64,000 bases of DNA from assembly GCA_023101885.1 (NCBI GenBank), contig JALPQD010000005.1, positions 6,440,584 through 6,504,583 of the forward strand, read 5' to 3'. The notes under the pieces were generated by a model, which did no database searches, was not told the DNA's origin, and worked only from the letters and a program-made list of their open reading frames with translations. Source of the stretch: Typhlomys cinereus. Its lineage: Eukaryota > Chordata > Mammalia > Rodentia > Platacanthomyidae. Positions 24,601-36,400 of the stretch are shown here, in pieces. A program made the translations under genes and the position numbers. How positions within the stretch are numbered: position 1 is the first letter of the stretch; each line of letters begins with the position of its first letter.

Positions 24601-27370
24601 TATTTTAAAGTAGTTTCTGCAAGCCTTTTCTCAGAATTAGTTTTGAGTGAATTGTGTGTGGTAATATTTAGCTTTCTATTGATGTTCCACGTCTGTGGCC
24701 GCAGCCTGAAGCCACGTGCTGTCAGGTCGACAGCAGCGGTCACAGCATTTTAAACAAAGCTCTGCTTTCATGTCAGTTGAAATATTCCCACAATGTATCT
24801 AAATTTTCTTATCAATGCATAGTATATTTTCCATGTCAAAAAATTTCTTGTTACTTAAATGTAGACTGTCTTGCTCTATGGTCTGGTCCACAGTCTGATA
24901 TGGAAATTTATAGCACAGGCAGACTTCAAACTCAGGGTTGTTTAGTTTAGTTTTGTTTTGTTTTTGCCTCAGTCTCCTGCATGCTTGTGCCACCATGTTT
25001 GGCAACAATAATTTCTTAATGTAATTAAATAACCTGGATTGTGTAATGAGTTCCAGCATTAGACATTTTTGTTTTAAATATTCTTTGACAGTTTCATATA
25101 TCTGCACAGTGTGCACAATGCATCTTGATTGTATCTGCTACATACTTCTCCCAGACTCTCACAAGCTGCAAAACAGCCTCTTCTACTTTCCTCTCCTCTT
25201 TCTTTTAAAAAGCAGGATCCTGTCAAAGGTGACGCTTGGCATTGGCTGTTGGTCTGCTGTTAAATTTCTTTCAGAATTTCCCACCTTGCACCCAGTCTCA
25301 TTGGCAGAATGAAGCCAGCAGCGTCCCTTTAGAGTGGGCAGTTTAAATCTCCTGCTTCCTCATTGTGTCAGGCGGCTTCTCCCTTCATCCGCTGTTTGTG
25401 TTGGTCTCTTATCAGAAGGTGTGTGCCATATTTAGCCACTGTAGTCTTGACTGAAAATTGGTTGTGGCTTCAATGCGTGATGGCCATTCTTGATTATATT
25501 TTTCTGTTAATGGGCTTAGTTTTGACTAAAGCATTTTGGTTTCACATATTTTATTGGAGAAAAAAGAAGTTGTTGAACTTGTTAATCATCAGTTCCTATT
25601 TCTTTTGTAGTAACTAGTTTAAAGAAAATATTTTAAAATAGATTTTTTTCCTTCATAAACTAGATCCATTTGTCTTGTGATATATTTTCATTTGTTTGTG
25701 TATAACAAGTCTCATCTTTCTTTTTTCCTTTTTCTCAGTATTGGGAATTAGATTCAGGACCTCACTTGTGTTAAGCAACTGTTACAACTAGATCTTTGTG
25801 TAGGATACTTAGACATATTTGCTGGTGGAAGGAGTTTATACTTAGTACTGTTGTTTGCATTTAGTTGGGTTCTTAAATCAGTTTATGAATGAGTATAGCT
25901 TTAATTCTTCGGAGGTTTATGAATGTGCAGAGGGTAGATTGTGTCCAACAGGATAGATTGTGTCCAGCATCTATTTTCAACTTCAAGAGTTATTGCTTCT
26001 AGACTCTGGTAGCTCCAGAGTTGTTATCTTGTAGGTGAGCAATTTTATTTATGAAATTATTTATTCAGCTACTCTTTTTCTGTGGGTCAGAAAAGGAAGG
26101 AAGTTAATTACAATTTAAATGTATTTCATTCAAAAAAAGATTGATCCCCATAAAGTGAAAGACCAGAAAGCATTAATATTTTCTCAATAAATAGCATGAG
26201 ATTATACATAATTTCTGTCTCATACTTAATGTGAGAAAGCAATAAAAAACAATAACTCAAGTATGACTAGGAATTAGAAAAAGGCTCAACACCTTTCGTG
26301 GTTTTTTTTTCTGTGTATATTATTTTCCATTATTGTATCTTTATGTGACTGGTTAAATTTTAGTACATTTAGTCTGTTGCATTTGAGAATAGTTTATTGT
26401 ACAGATTAGTTATGTAAGATATTTTCTTTCCATCTTTTAATATTTAGCTGTCTCCTTATAAAAAGAATTATTTTCATTGACATGTATTAGTTGTGTAGAA
26501 CAATGGATTTCATTGTGATATTTTGATTAAGTATATAATATACTTTAATCACACAGAACTTTTTTGTACCCTTTCTTGTTACCCACTGCCTTCCTGCAGG
26601 CTGCTGCTTTTTCAAGTAGTTCTTCTCTGTCCATGCTTTCTTTAAAAATCTAGATTCCACTGATGAGGAAATAGATGTCCTTCATTGTCTTAACAAAATC
26701 TTTTGCAGAGACGTATTTTGATAAGGTTCAGTTTATTAATATTTGTCTTATAGTGAATTGTGCTTTGGTAGCAAAGGATCTAGATTATACATATGTTCTC
26801 TTTCCTAGAAATTATCAGTTTTTACTGTACATTTAGGTCTTTGTTTTGAGCTATTTTTTTGTGTGAGGAATGAGATTTAGGACAGTTCATTTTTGTTAAG
26901 TGGGGAAATTGCTCTAGTTCTTCTGTAGGACCCTTCTAAAATTTCATTGCTCCATTTTCAAGGTTTACGTGGAGATATTTGTTTCACCCTATTATTTTTC
27001 TCTTCTGTGTTCCAGTCACTGATGTGTTTGTCCGTGCTTCTCCCAGTTCCAAGTTGCTTTTGTTACCATAGCTCTGCACTAAGTATTACTGTGAGAAAGA
27101 ATTTTTGTCATTTTACATTCTTCTCAAAATTATTTGGACATTTTAGTGTTTTCCCTCTGATAGTTTTCTCTTGTTAATTACCCCCTAAAATTCAGTTTTT
27201 TTAAAAGTATTATTCTATGAGATTTGCTATGAAAATAAACACTCTTTGTGAGACATTATGTTGAATATGCAATCTTAATGCTGTGGGATAAAGGAAGGGG
27301 AAAACTACAAAGAAATTAGCTCTGTAGCAGTGAGGTGGTAGAGCACGTCATATTTTCTTCACTGATGCCT

Positions 27371-27404
<34 letters not shown>

Positions 27405-30400
27405 AAACAAGATGCATTATCATCTTTTAGATATTAACTAATGTGTTTAATTTTTGGAGTTTCAGTATCTTCCATAAAGCAATCACTGAAGTTTTTTTAA
27501 TGACCTACTAGCAGCAGAACAGTTGCTAACCATACTGCTTAGTGTCGCTTACTAAGTGTGGTGCAGGCAATGAAGTGCTTTCCTAAAAAGAAAACCCAGG
27601 GAAAGAGTACAGATTCATGGGTCTTTCCATATAATTGTGTGGTAGAATGGATCACCTTTCTTTCTTCTCACTTACTCTCCATATAAAATTTTGGCTTACT
27701 TTCAAAATTGCCTAAACAGATCCTTTTAGGATAGTTTCTACCCTCAGAATAACTGGAACATTACCACTTTAAAAATTATTACTTATATTTCATTTGTGTT
27801 TTTTAAAGGTGTCTGTGTGTGTGTGTGTGTGTATGTGTGTGTGTGTGTGTGTAAACCATTTGAAATCCTAGCCCTTTACTGAATAGAAGTGTTTCAATAA
27901 CTGCCTGTTCATGAGGGTGTTCCTATAAGATGGTAGCAAACTTTTCTGTCACCCACTATTGCATTACTCAGATGTTGTAATGATGTTGATATAAAACAAG
28001 TTGAATTGAGCATATCACATAATAGTTATGGATATTATATAATAAATGCCCGGTAATGTTAATAAGTGGTTTACTGATTCGTATTCTACTATTTATTTAT
28101 TCTTTATGTTATTTTTAATGTTTTAATATTATAGAGAATACTTGATTGACTTATAAAAATTATTTTAAATTATATACCACATTGCACCAGCAGAAGTCTT
28201 AAATATCTCATGCTTGTGTAGGGTGATTGTGCAAAGATGATCGTTACAAAATGATACAGAGTCCTTTGGGCTGAATTTAAAAATTGTTAATGTTCAAATC
28301 TTAATTTCTGTTTAGAAAAGAAGTTGGGGGACCAGGTATGGTGACTACATGTCTGTAATCCCAACACTGAAGAAGCTGAGGCAGGAGGATTGTGATTTTG
28401 AAGCCAGCCTGGGTGCAAAGATGGCAAAATAAAGCAAGGCAATAAAGCAGTTGAACAACAACAATGAAAGGAAAACAAACAAACAAACAGGTTGTAAAAA
28501 CTGAGCTGAAAGAATTTCCCTTTTAAAATTTTAAAATTGCAGTTCACAAATTAATGTGAAATTAAACACTTCAGGTAGTTTATTCAATTCTGAGTTTAGT
28601 TAGTATCAGAGAATGTGTCTTAATTCTGTAGTGATTTTCCACTTCTGAACAAAGAAGTTTGGTGATTAGGGAATGCTTTAGAAATATTATGAGCCATGGA
28701 TGTGATAAACACATTAGAAGTAAAGCTTTACTACATTGGAGTATATTGGCCTGCATTTTCAATAAAATTAGGTCATTGCTATTACTACTTAATAAATTAG
28801 TTCATTACTCCAGGCCTACCTACTGCCCAGACCACGTTTTAACTGTCAAAGGCAGCATTTTATATTAAGTTTTCAATGCAAGTAGTCATTCTTAAATGTA
28901 TAGTTCGAAATGTATACAACATTAGTGCGATTTTAAAGTCTGATGAAGTGATTCCTCATCAAAAAGAGAAGTTGGAACTTTATGGATCAGCAATGCAGTA
29001 TGAACATACATGAAAAAATGTGGATTGTAGTTTGGAAGTGACATTTAAGTGGCATGTATAGTAATTGGGAAAATACAAAAGCAGTGAGGCTTGGAGATCC
29101 TATTAGAGAACAAGATCTGGAATGAAGTTAACCTGTGAAACATGATGTTTTATACTGGAGAACACAACACAGACTTCTAAGTATCCTGTAACTGTCTCAT
29201 AGGATCATCTAGTGAATTTTAGGAATTTACCTTTCATTACTTTGTCAGTGGTATAACTAACCAAAATATTGTTTATGAACCCTCGCTGTGAGGTTTCACT
29301 AGCTGTTTTTAAGCAGTTGAATAAGGTTATATATAGTTGAGTTTGAAGGGAATAGCTCTGGCTCCAAGAGTATATTGGAGAAATCAGAGGCCAGAAATAT
29401 TCTAGTTTTCCATCTGAGTAAGCTGTAATTGTAAGTTTAAAGTAAGAGCATGAAATGAGGAAACAAACTTAAGAAACATACAGGGAAAATTTAGTGTAAA
29501 AGCAGCCATAGAATCTTGTTGATATGATTATTTGCAAAGTTGAAATGTGGAGAACTCTACTAGACTGTAGAAATCTTAGTTCAGTGTCGTGCTTAGAGTT
29601 TTAGTCTCAGTTTTGTAAACATGCTATGGAGTTAAGAATTCAGAGGCCAGAGGTTTATGTTCAAAATGTTGCTCTATAATTTTCCAACTACAAGAAAATA
29701 GGATTAAACGTTGAAATTGGGGCTTGGGGGTAAATAGTCATATGGTGTATAAAAATCAGTGAGATTGGGGTCTAGCCTGTGCGAGGCCCTAGGTGCCATC
29801 CCTGGCACACCCTTGCCCTCTTCCCAAAACAATGGCCAAGACAAATAGAACGAAGCTCCAGGTAATTCAGTCAGGTGAGTATCGTCAGGTGGGTATAGGA
29901 CACGAACACTGAGGAGAATGTACTTCGGAGCCAGAGCATGCGCCGCAGGAAGGAGAGTGGCATGAGGGGCAGCCGTTGTCGTCAAGGGCAGACCTGTCTC
30001 CCTTATAACCTGTGACACTTGACAGGCTCTGTCTCCAAAGGCTTGTGTGAAGATTAAGTAAGTTATTTTACAAAGCACCTAGATACACTGAGTGATAGCA
30101 GCATACTGAAAGTGACTGTTTTTGAGGTTAAAATTCTAGAAATGATTATAGTGGAAGATAAAGAATATTGAGGCTCACAAAATAAGCTTTTTTAGACTGG
30201 TGTGTCACCTAGAAGAGATGTTTATCATGTTCATACAGAAAACAATAGTACTACTAAGCAAGAGGAAAGGGGAGTGGATGAAAAAGGTAGGAGAACTTGG
30301 AAGTTGACAGGACAATTTGATAAGATTCCTTATGTGAAGTTATAAGATGCTTGAGAGTATAAGGAAGATGAAGGTGGGATTCAAGTACTGAAGTCCTGGG

Positions 30401-33400
30401 AGTTATGGAAAAACTTTTTAAAAGGTGGATGAGGAAATCAGCTCAACGTGTTTAGCAAAGTAATTGTCGCACCGGCATTGGTTTGTGTTTCCATTCTATT
30501 ACTGGTCACAGTTAGATGATGGGTATAGGTAGGAGGTCGTAACAGCCTAGAGTTGAAGAGGTGAGAAGAGAGAGATTAGGTAGAGCAGTAATGAACTATG
30601 TGCAAAGTCAAGAGAGGATAGAAGTGTAGACAGTTGTTGGAAAGGTCAAAAGTGGGTTCTCTGGAAGTAGAGGAATAAGAATAAAGTTAGGAAAGGGAAG
30701 TATTAGAAATTTCATGGAACAAAGATAGGAAAGGAGGGGAAAAGTCAAAGATACATAGAATTTACAAAAATGGATCGATTGGTACAAACTATCAAAGTAG
30801 AAGTTAAGCTATGTGTCCAGAGTATTGGAAGGATCACTCGTATGATGAAAAAATAGAAAGAAAAAAGAATAAAGCCAGTTGCTAAAGTCTTCAGTGAGGC
30901 CTGTCATTGAGTGGTAAGTAATCTGCTCTTTTTCTTCTCTTTGGAGAATAGTTTAGGGAAATAAATGTGACTTTTGCATAAAAGTTTTGAAGTTTTTTTT
31001 TTTTCTCTTTCCCTCCTTCTCATTCTTTCCTCCTTCCTCGCCTTTGCTCTTTTTTTCTTCATTCTCCTCCTCTTCCCCTCTTTCTATCACTCCCTTCTTA
31101 ATGTAGCTCAGGCTGAGCTTAGGTTTGTTGTGTAGTCAAAGATGACCTAGACTGATTCTGCCATCCTTTTCCCAGGTGCTGGGGTTACAAGCAAAACCAA
31201 AGAACAAAGCAAACTTAAGTCAGAAACTTCTCAAGGGTTGGAGATGTGACTCAGTGGTACAGTGTACAGCATGCAGTTGGCCTAGGAGTGACGCTAGCAC
31301 CTACAGAAAGGGTTTCTAAAGAACAGACTTAGTTGAAAATACATGTTGGTAGAAAACAGAACACAAGCTGCGATGAAATGGGTCAGTTGTTCCAGGGCCA
31401 TATGAGAGGTGTCGCTGTTCCCAAAACTAATGTTTTTACTTCCACATGACGAAGTAACATAATGTAAGACCCTTCTACTCATAGGATCCCTTACTTTAAG
31501 AATTAGAAGAAGCCTCCGAGGCTCACCCCCAATTCCCTTTCATGCAACATAACGCACAGGATTGTTAGCTGCCAGCAAAGTGAAGCTAGAGAAGAAATCA
31601 TTAGGTGACTCTGAATGGACGTTTTAAATACCGATTGGAAGGGTACAGCAAGCTCTCCACCTTTAAGGATCCCAGGATAAGCTTCATTGCTACGAGTTGC
31701 CTGAGGAGATGATAGAACGAAGGACCGCGGCCACAGAGCGCGTCCCTAGGCGTGGGCTTCAGTCAGCTGGCTGGTTGCTTGTGACAGTGGCATCGTGCTG
31801 CTGCGTGGCATTAGTAATAGGATGGGGCATGAAGTGCCTGCGTGTATATAGCGGCTCCCTATACATCTAAAATTACTCAAAATAAAATGTTAATAAATAC
31901 CAAATTTGAATAAAAAGAAAAATTCGTAGGTGGAAGAAGGATAAGTGAGAGCCAGCGCGTAAGCCAGGTGCCGTGTCGCTGGATGTCCATGCTGACCACG
32001 CTTGTCATGTGACAGCGCTTGTCCTTCCTCACCACTTAGGACTTTGTAAGCTAAAAATAATGGAGTTGATGGATGTGGCAAGTTTTAAATAAGTTTTACA
32101 AAGGGACAGTTATTTTTAATGTTGGAAGTTAACGTTTATAGTTTTAGTGATAAAATAATGCATCATAACATTTTGTTGGATTTTTATTGCAATAGATACA
32201 TAGATTAAATCCAAAAAGTAATTTTTCAGAGAACAATATTTTGAGCAAAAATTTCCCCAGAGACTTTAGAAAGTCCAACAAAAGCTGAACAATACCTCCC
32301 GAGATTAGAATTGTGAAGGTAGCTAGTAGTTTTCTTGTTACCTACCAGTCAAGAGGTAATAACAGAAAACTGCAAGTAGTGCTATTAAGAAAAAATGGTG
32401 ACTGCCACTCTTTCAAAGCACTTGCACCACATCACAGGTCATTTAAATTATGCCACAGAGCATTTCTTTGGCACAGTTAACCCTCTTGCTTAGTCCAGGT
32501 GCCCAGAACATTGACAATAAATGGGAAAGGGAGGAGTCTGTGAATTAGCATTTAAACATTAACTGTAGTGGGGCCTCTAAAGTGACATTCTTCTGTTTGG
32601 TAATATTTTCATTACCTGCCCTGCTGAGAGAAGGTCAATTGCTTCTAGTTTTTTAAATATGTAGAGTGGAGGGCTCATATCATGGTGCAGGCGTGGAAAT
32701 CAGAGAAAAACGTCCAAAAAATCTGTTTGTTCTTTCCACCATGTGGCCTCACATTTTGGAAGTGTCCATAGCCTATAATTTAACCACATACCTTAGCATT
32801 CTTTTTTTTTTTCCTGTGTAATTATGTGTGGGTTTGGACATCCACACTTGTGTCAGAAGAGTACTTGGTGGAATAGCTCCCTCTGGCCGTTAGGTGTGTT
32901 CTGATACTGAGCTCAGTTCCCAGCATTACCTGTGGAGTTACTTAAACTTACCTTTTAAATTCCATAGCATGCTCGTGGTCAAGTGCTGTACCAAGTTGTG
33001 TTGACAATGCAGTGTCCTAAGCTACCTGATACCTGAGCATGGCCCCAGGAATCAAAATTCTTTACACTAAGTAGGTTTTGCCTTTTTCAACTCTTGATTT
33101 TCTTATTAGTGTAGAATAATTTTTAGGTATTACTCAAGTAGATAGCAGAATGTTTTAGTCCACATTCTTATGCTTTTTTAAACAAAGTTTTTAGTTTTTA
33201 TTTTATTATGATAAATATTGTCTTCAGTAATTTAGCAATATAAAACTAGTTTTCAACCCAAAAGTTGCAGAATTTCTTTGTCAGATACAGAATTCAAAAA
33301 AAATTCCCATAAACAGGAGATAATATATACGAGTCAAGAGATTTAAAGAGAGAATGCAAGTGATTTGGAAAATTCGGAGATTAATTTTGGCATCAGTATG

Positions 33401-36400
33401 ATTAATTTTTCAGTAAAGATTTTCTGGGTTAGTCCACCTTGGGAATCTTTTCTTGCCTATTAGAATTGAAAAATGGATCCTTAAGTGAAACTGATTAGAT
33501 TCTTATTGTGGGAAAGAACTGGTCAAATAACTTTTTTAAAAGTCTTTATGTTGTCAAAGGGAATTTGAGGCTTGACACTGAACAAAAAATTTTTTTTCTT
33601 GCATTGGATATATTGCAGTTAGTTGTTTGTTTTTAGTTGTTGGCTTTTTGCTATTCTGGATCTCATAAAGACCATGGAATTTAACAGCATTTTGAGTTAC
33701 TTTTTTCCTTTGAAGAGGAGCCATTTGAAGTCAGAAAACAAATGATTTGACAATATAATGGCTACAACTAGTATTAATAATTGTGCTGTCAATGTAAGTT
33801 GAATGCTCTTTGCAACCAAACTGCCTGACACAGTTTTGTTTTGTTTTTGTTTATTGTTTTTAAAGTAGGGGAGGTCACTTTTCAAGAGAATGCAAAGAAA
33901 AAATAATATTCTCTGGGGATTATAAATGTATACTGACTTGGAAAAAAACCTGTGAATGTTAAATTGAAATAACCTATGTCGTGTCATAAGAACTATATTG
34001 ATTGTGAGATTGGTAGGCAGTAAAAGTTGTTTGGAGAGATTCACACTGTTGTATCTAAAAAGACACTTAAAGTACTGTGTATTGGTAAATATCATATATG
34101 ACAGTTTCCTATTTTGAAGTAAGATGCTATAGGAGGCATTTATTTTAAACTCAAAATACTGAAAGAAACGTGATTCTTCATAAGGTGATCACTAGCCCAG
34201 GATGGTGGTGCCTGTCCAGTGGTTCCTTTACTCACTTTGGGTGTGTGGTTCCTTTGCTTTGGGTGAGGGTGGAACATCTCCAAAACAAAAGGACAAGACA
34301 AAGAAGAGACAAAAAGCTAGAGAGTGCCATCTTGGAAAACACATGTATAAAGGAGAAACCTTGACTGTCTGGAGTGGATGCCCAAAGAGAAGGGAGAAAG
34401 ACTAAGCAAAGAGATTGTAGGGAATTTTTCTTGTCAGAAATTTTGTTTAGGTGTTTGACTCTCAGACTGTCATTGAAGGGTATCTACAAACTTACCTAAT
34501 TTTTTTTTTCTGAAAACAGAAAGTAACAGCAGATCTTAAGGAAATGTACAAGAAAGCTGCAGACAGAAGCAGCAACGGCATGTGGACAGGGAGCTCCAGT
34601 GCAGAGAGGCATTTCTGAGCAGGGCTTTGTGAGGTCTGTAGCTTAGGCATGGGGAGGTCAAAATAGTGAGCCAGGACTCGGTGACAACACGGAAGAATTT
34701 AAGGTTGAAGTATTCAAGGTTCATCAGTAAATCAAAAATAGTTGATGACAAGGGATTTCCCTGAGAATTGTTCATTTAGGCTGAATTGAACAATTGGAAA
34801 GAGGGTGATAAGCAAGGAACATCAACTTGGAAACAGTCTTCACAGAGTGGCAATCCTTGTTCTTTCCGCACAGTGATGCTGTTGGAAGAACATGTTCCAA
34901 TCGAGTGTTCATTTATAAAGGCAAACAAGCTTTGCTGTGGTACTCTGTCAGTTGCATGAATTGTTCAGTGATTTGTCTGTAGGAACTGAAGAAATTCATG
35001 TATTTGCTTCCTAAGTGTAAAAATTTCTAAAAAGAGTTTATGAAGAACTCACAAAAATGGAATGAGCTACTGTTAAGGTGGTTTTATTTATTTATTTTTT
35101 TAATGTATGTTTTTTCTCACAATAAACCACGGAAGTGAATTTTTTCAAATCTGACGAGGAAATGTTCTTCATATTTTGTTTGCTTTTCCATAGGAAGATA
35201 AGGAGTATTATATATGTATAATTTTGTAACAGTCTTCAGGTATGTACCGTAGTTCAAATAATAAATGATTTTGTTGAAATCAGTTATTTTTCTCTGTTAC
35301 ACACCAACGAGTCATCTTTCTTAAACACCAGATAAATTAACTTGCAGGAACCATTGGGAACAGTCAGCCATAAACCATGCGGCCACCGTACTTAAATTGG
35401 CTCTTGTGAACGACTTGTGTGTGTTTCGTAAAATATGCTTTATTTTAAAATTAGGGCTTCCTGTTGCAGCTGTCCCAGGAGCGCTCAGTCCTCTGGCCAT
35501 TCCAAACGCTGCCGCGGCGGCTGCCGCAGCAGCTGCCGGCCGAGCGGGTATGCCTGGAGTCTCAGCTGGTGGCAACACAGTCCTGTTGGTTAGCAATCTA
35601 AATGAAGAGGTTAGTGAAACAGTTTCTAATGTTCATTCAGCTCCATTTCATTTGTGAAAGTTTTTCATATTTATTTCATTTTGCACTTGCCTTTCTTTTT
35701 ATGTATATTCATTAGCTTAAGTATTTTTCTGTGTTTCTATTTCTTGATAAAATCTATGTATTTGTTTAGGTAATATTTCTTCAGACAGTCATATCTTTAT
35801 ATATGTATATATATATTTTAATGTAACTACCTATTTTTCCTAAGAAAAATATGGTGAAGTACCCTAGTTTGGCTTTTTATCTTTTTGTTCTCAAAGGCAA
35901 TGTGTTCTAATTTTGCAAATGTAACTGTAAACAATTTTGCTCTTTGCCTTTTCTAATTATTTGCTTGTTCATTTCATGCTTATGTGTCATTGCATTTTTT
36001 TAAATCTTATTTTGTGTGAACTACTCTAATACATTTTTCTTTGAAGGTTCTCCCAAAGATCTTGACGAGGCACTCTTCAGTCTTTCTTAGTAATTTTTTC
36101 TTTGCAGTTATTAGTCATTGTCTTCTAAAAATAATTTTCAACTTTACCCCCTCCCCCTTTCCTTGTTAAATAAAATTGCTGTTATTTTCTTAAGTTGTAC
36201 ATTTTATGTCTAGTATATTTTGTTTTGATTGCTATGAAAGCTGGTGTATGAAATGTGGGAAGCTCCATGTATCAGTTTACATTGTCTAATTGGAAGACTT
36301 CTTTCATTTCAATTGGCCTCCGTTAATAATGAGCATTATCTTATTATTCCCCACTGTTAGTGTTCACCGATATGCATGCTAAATTGTTTGAATCAGAGTG

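Larger units (their letters stand above)
20798..35454 (+). other. PTBP2: PTBP2 intron 8
   Basis: The largest intron, 14.7 kb, AT-rich. It contains TG microsatellites, a B2/B3-like SINE with a 33-bp minisatellite, a minus SINE, B1-like and ID-like fragments, a hAT-type MITE, a large old L1 remnant and a CT-rich tract near 30992-31095. No additional exon with recognisable PTB-family sequence was found. Confidence 0.88.

Noticed and set aside
20798..35454. Possible extra poison exons in intron 8
   Set aside because: I looked for segments with acceptor, open frame and donor matching PTB-family sequence and found none that I could support without transcript data.
35321..35596. Minus-strand alanine-rich ORF
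   Set aside because: Antisense of the polyalanine exon 9.
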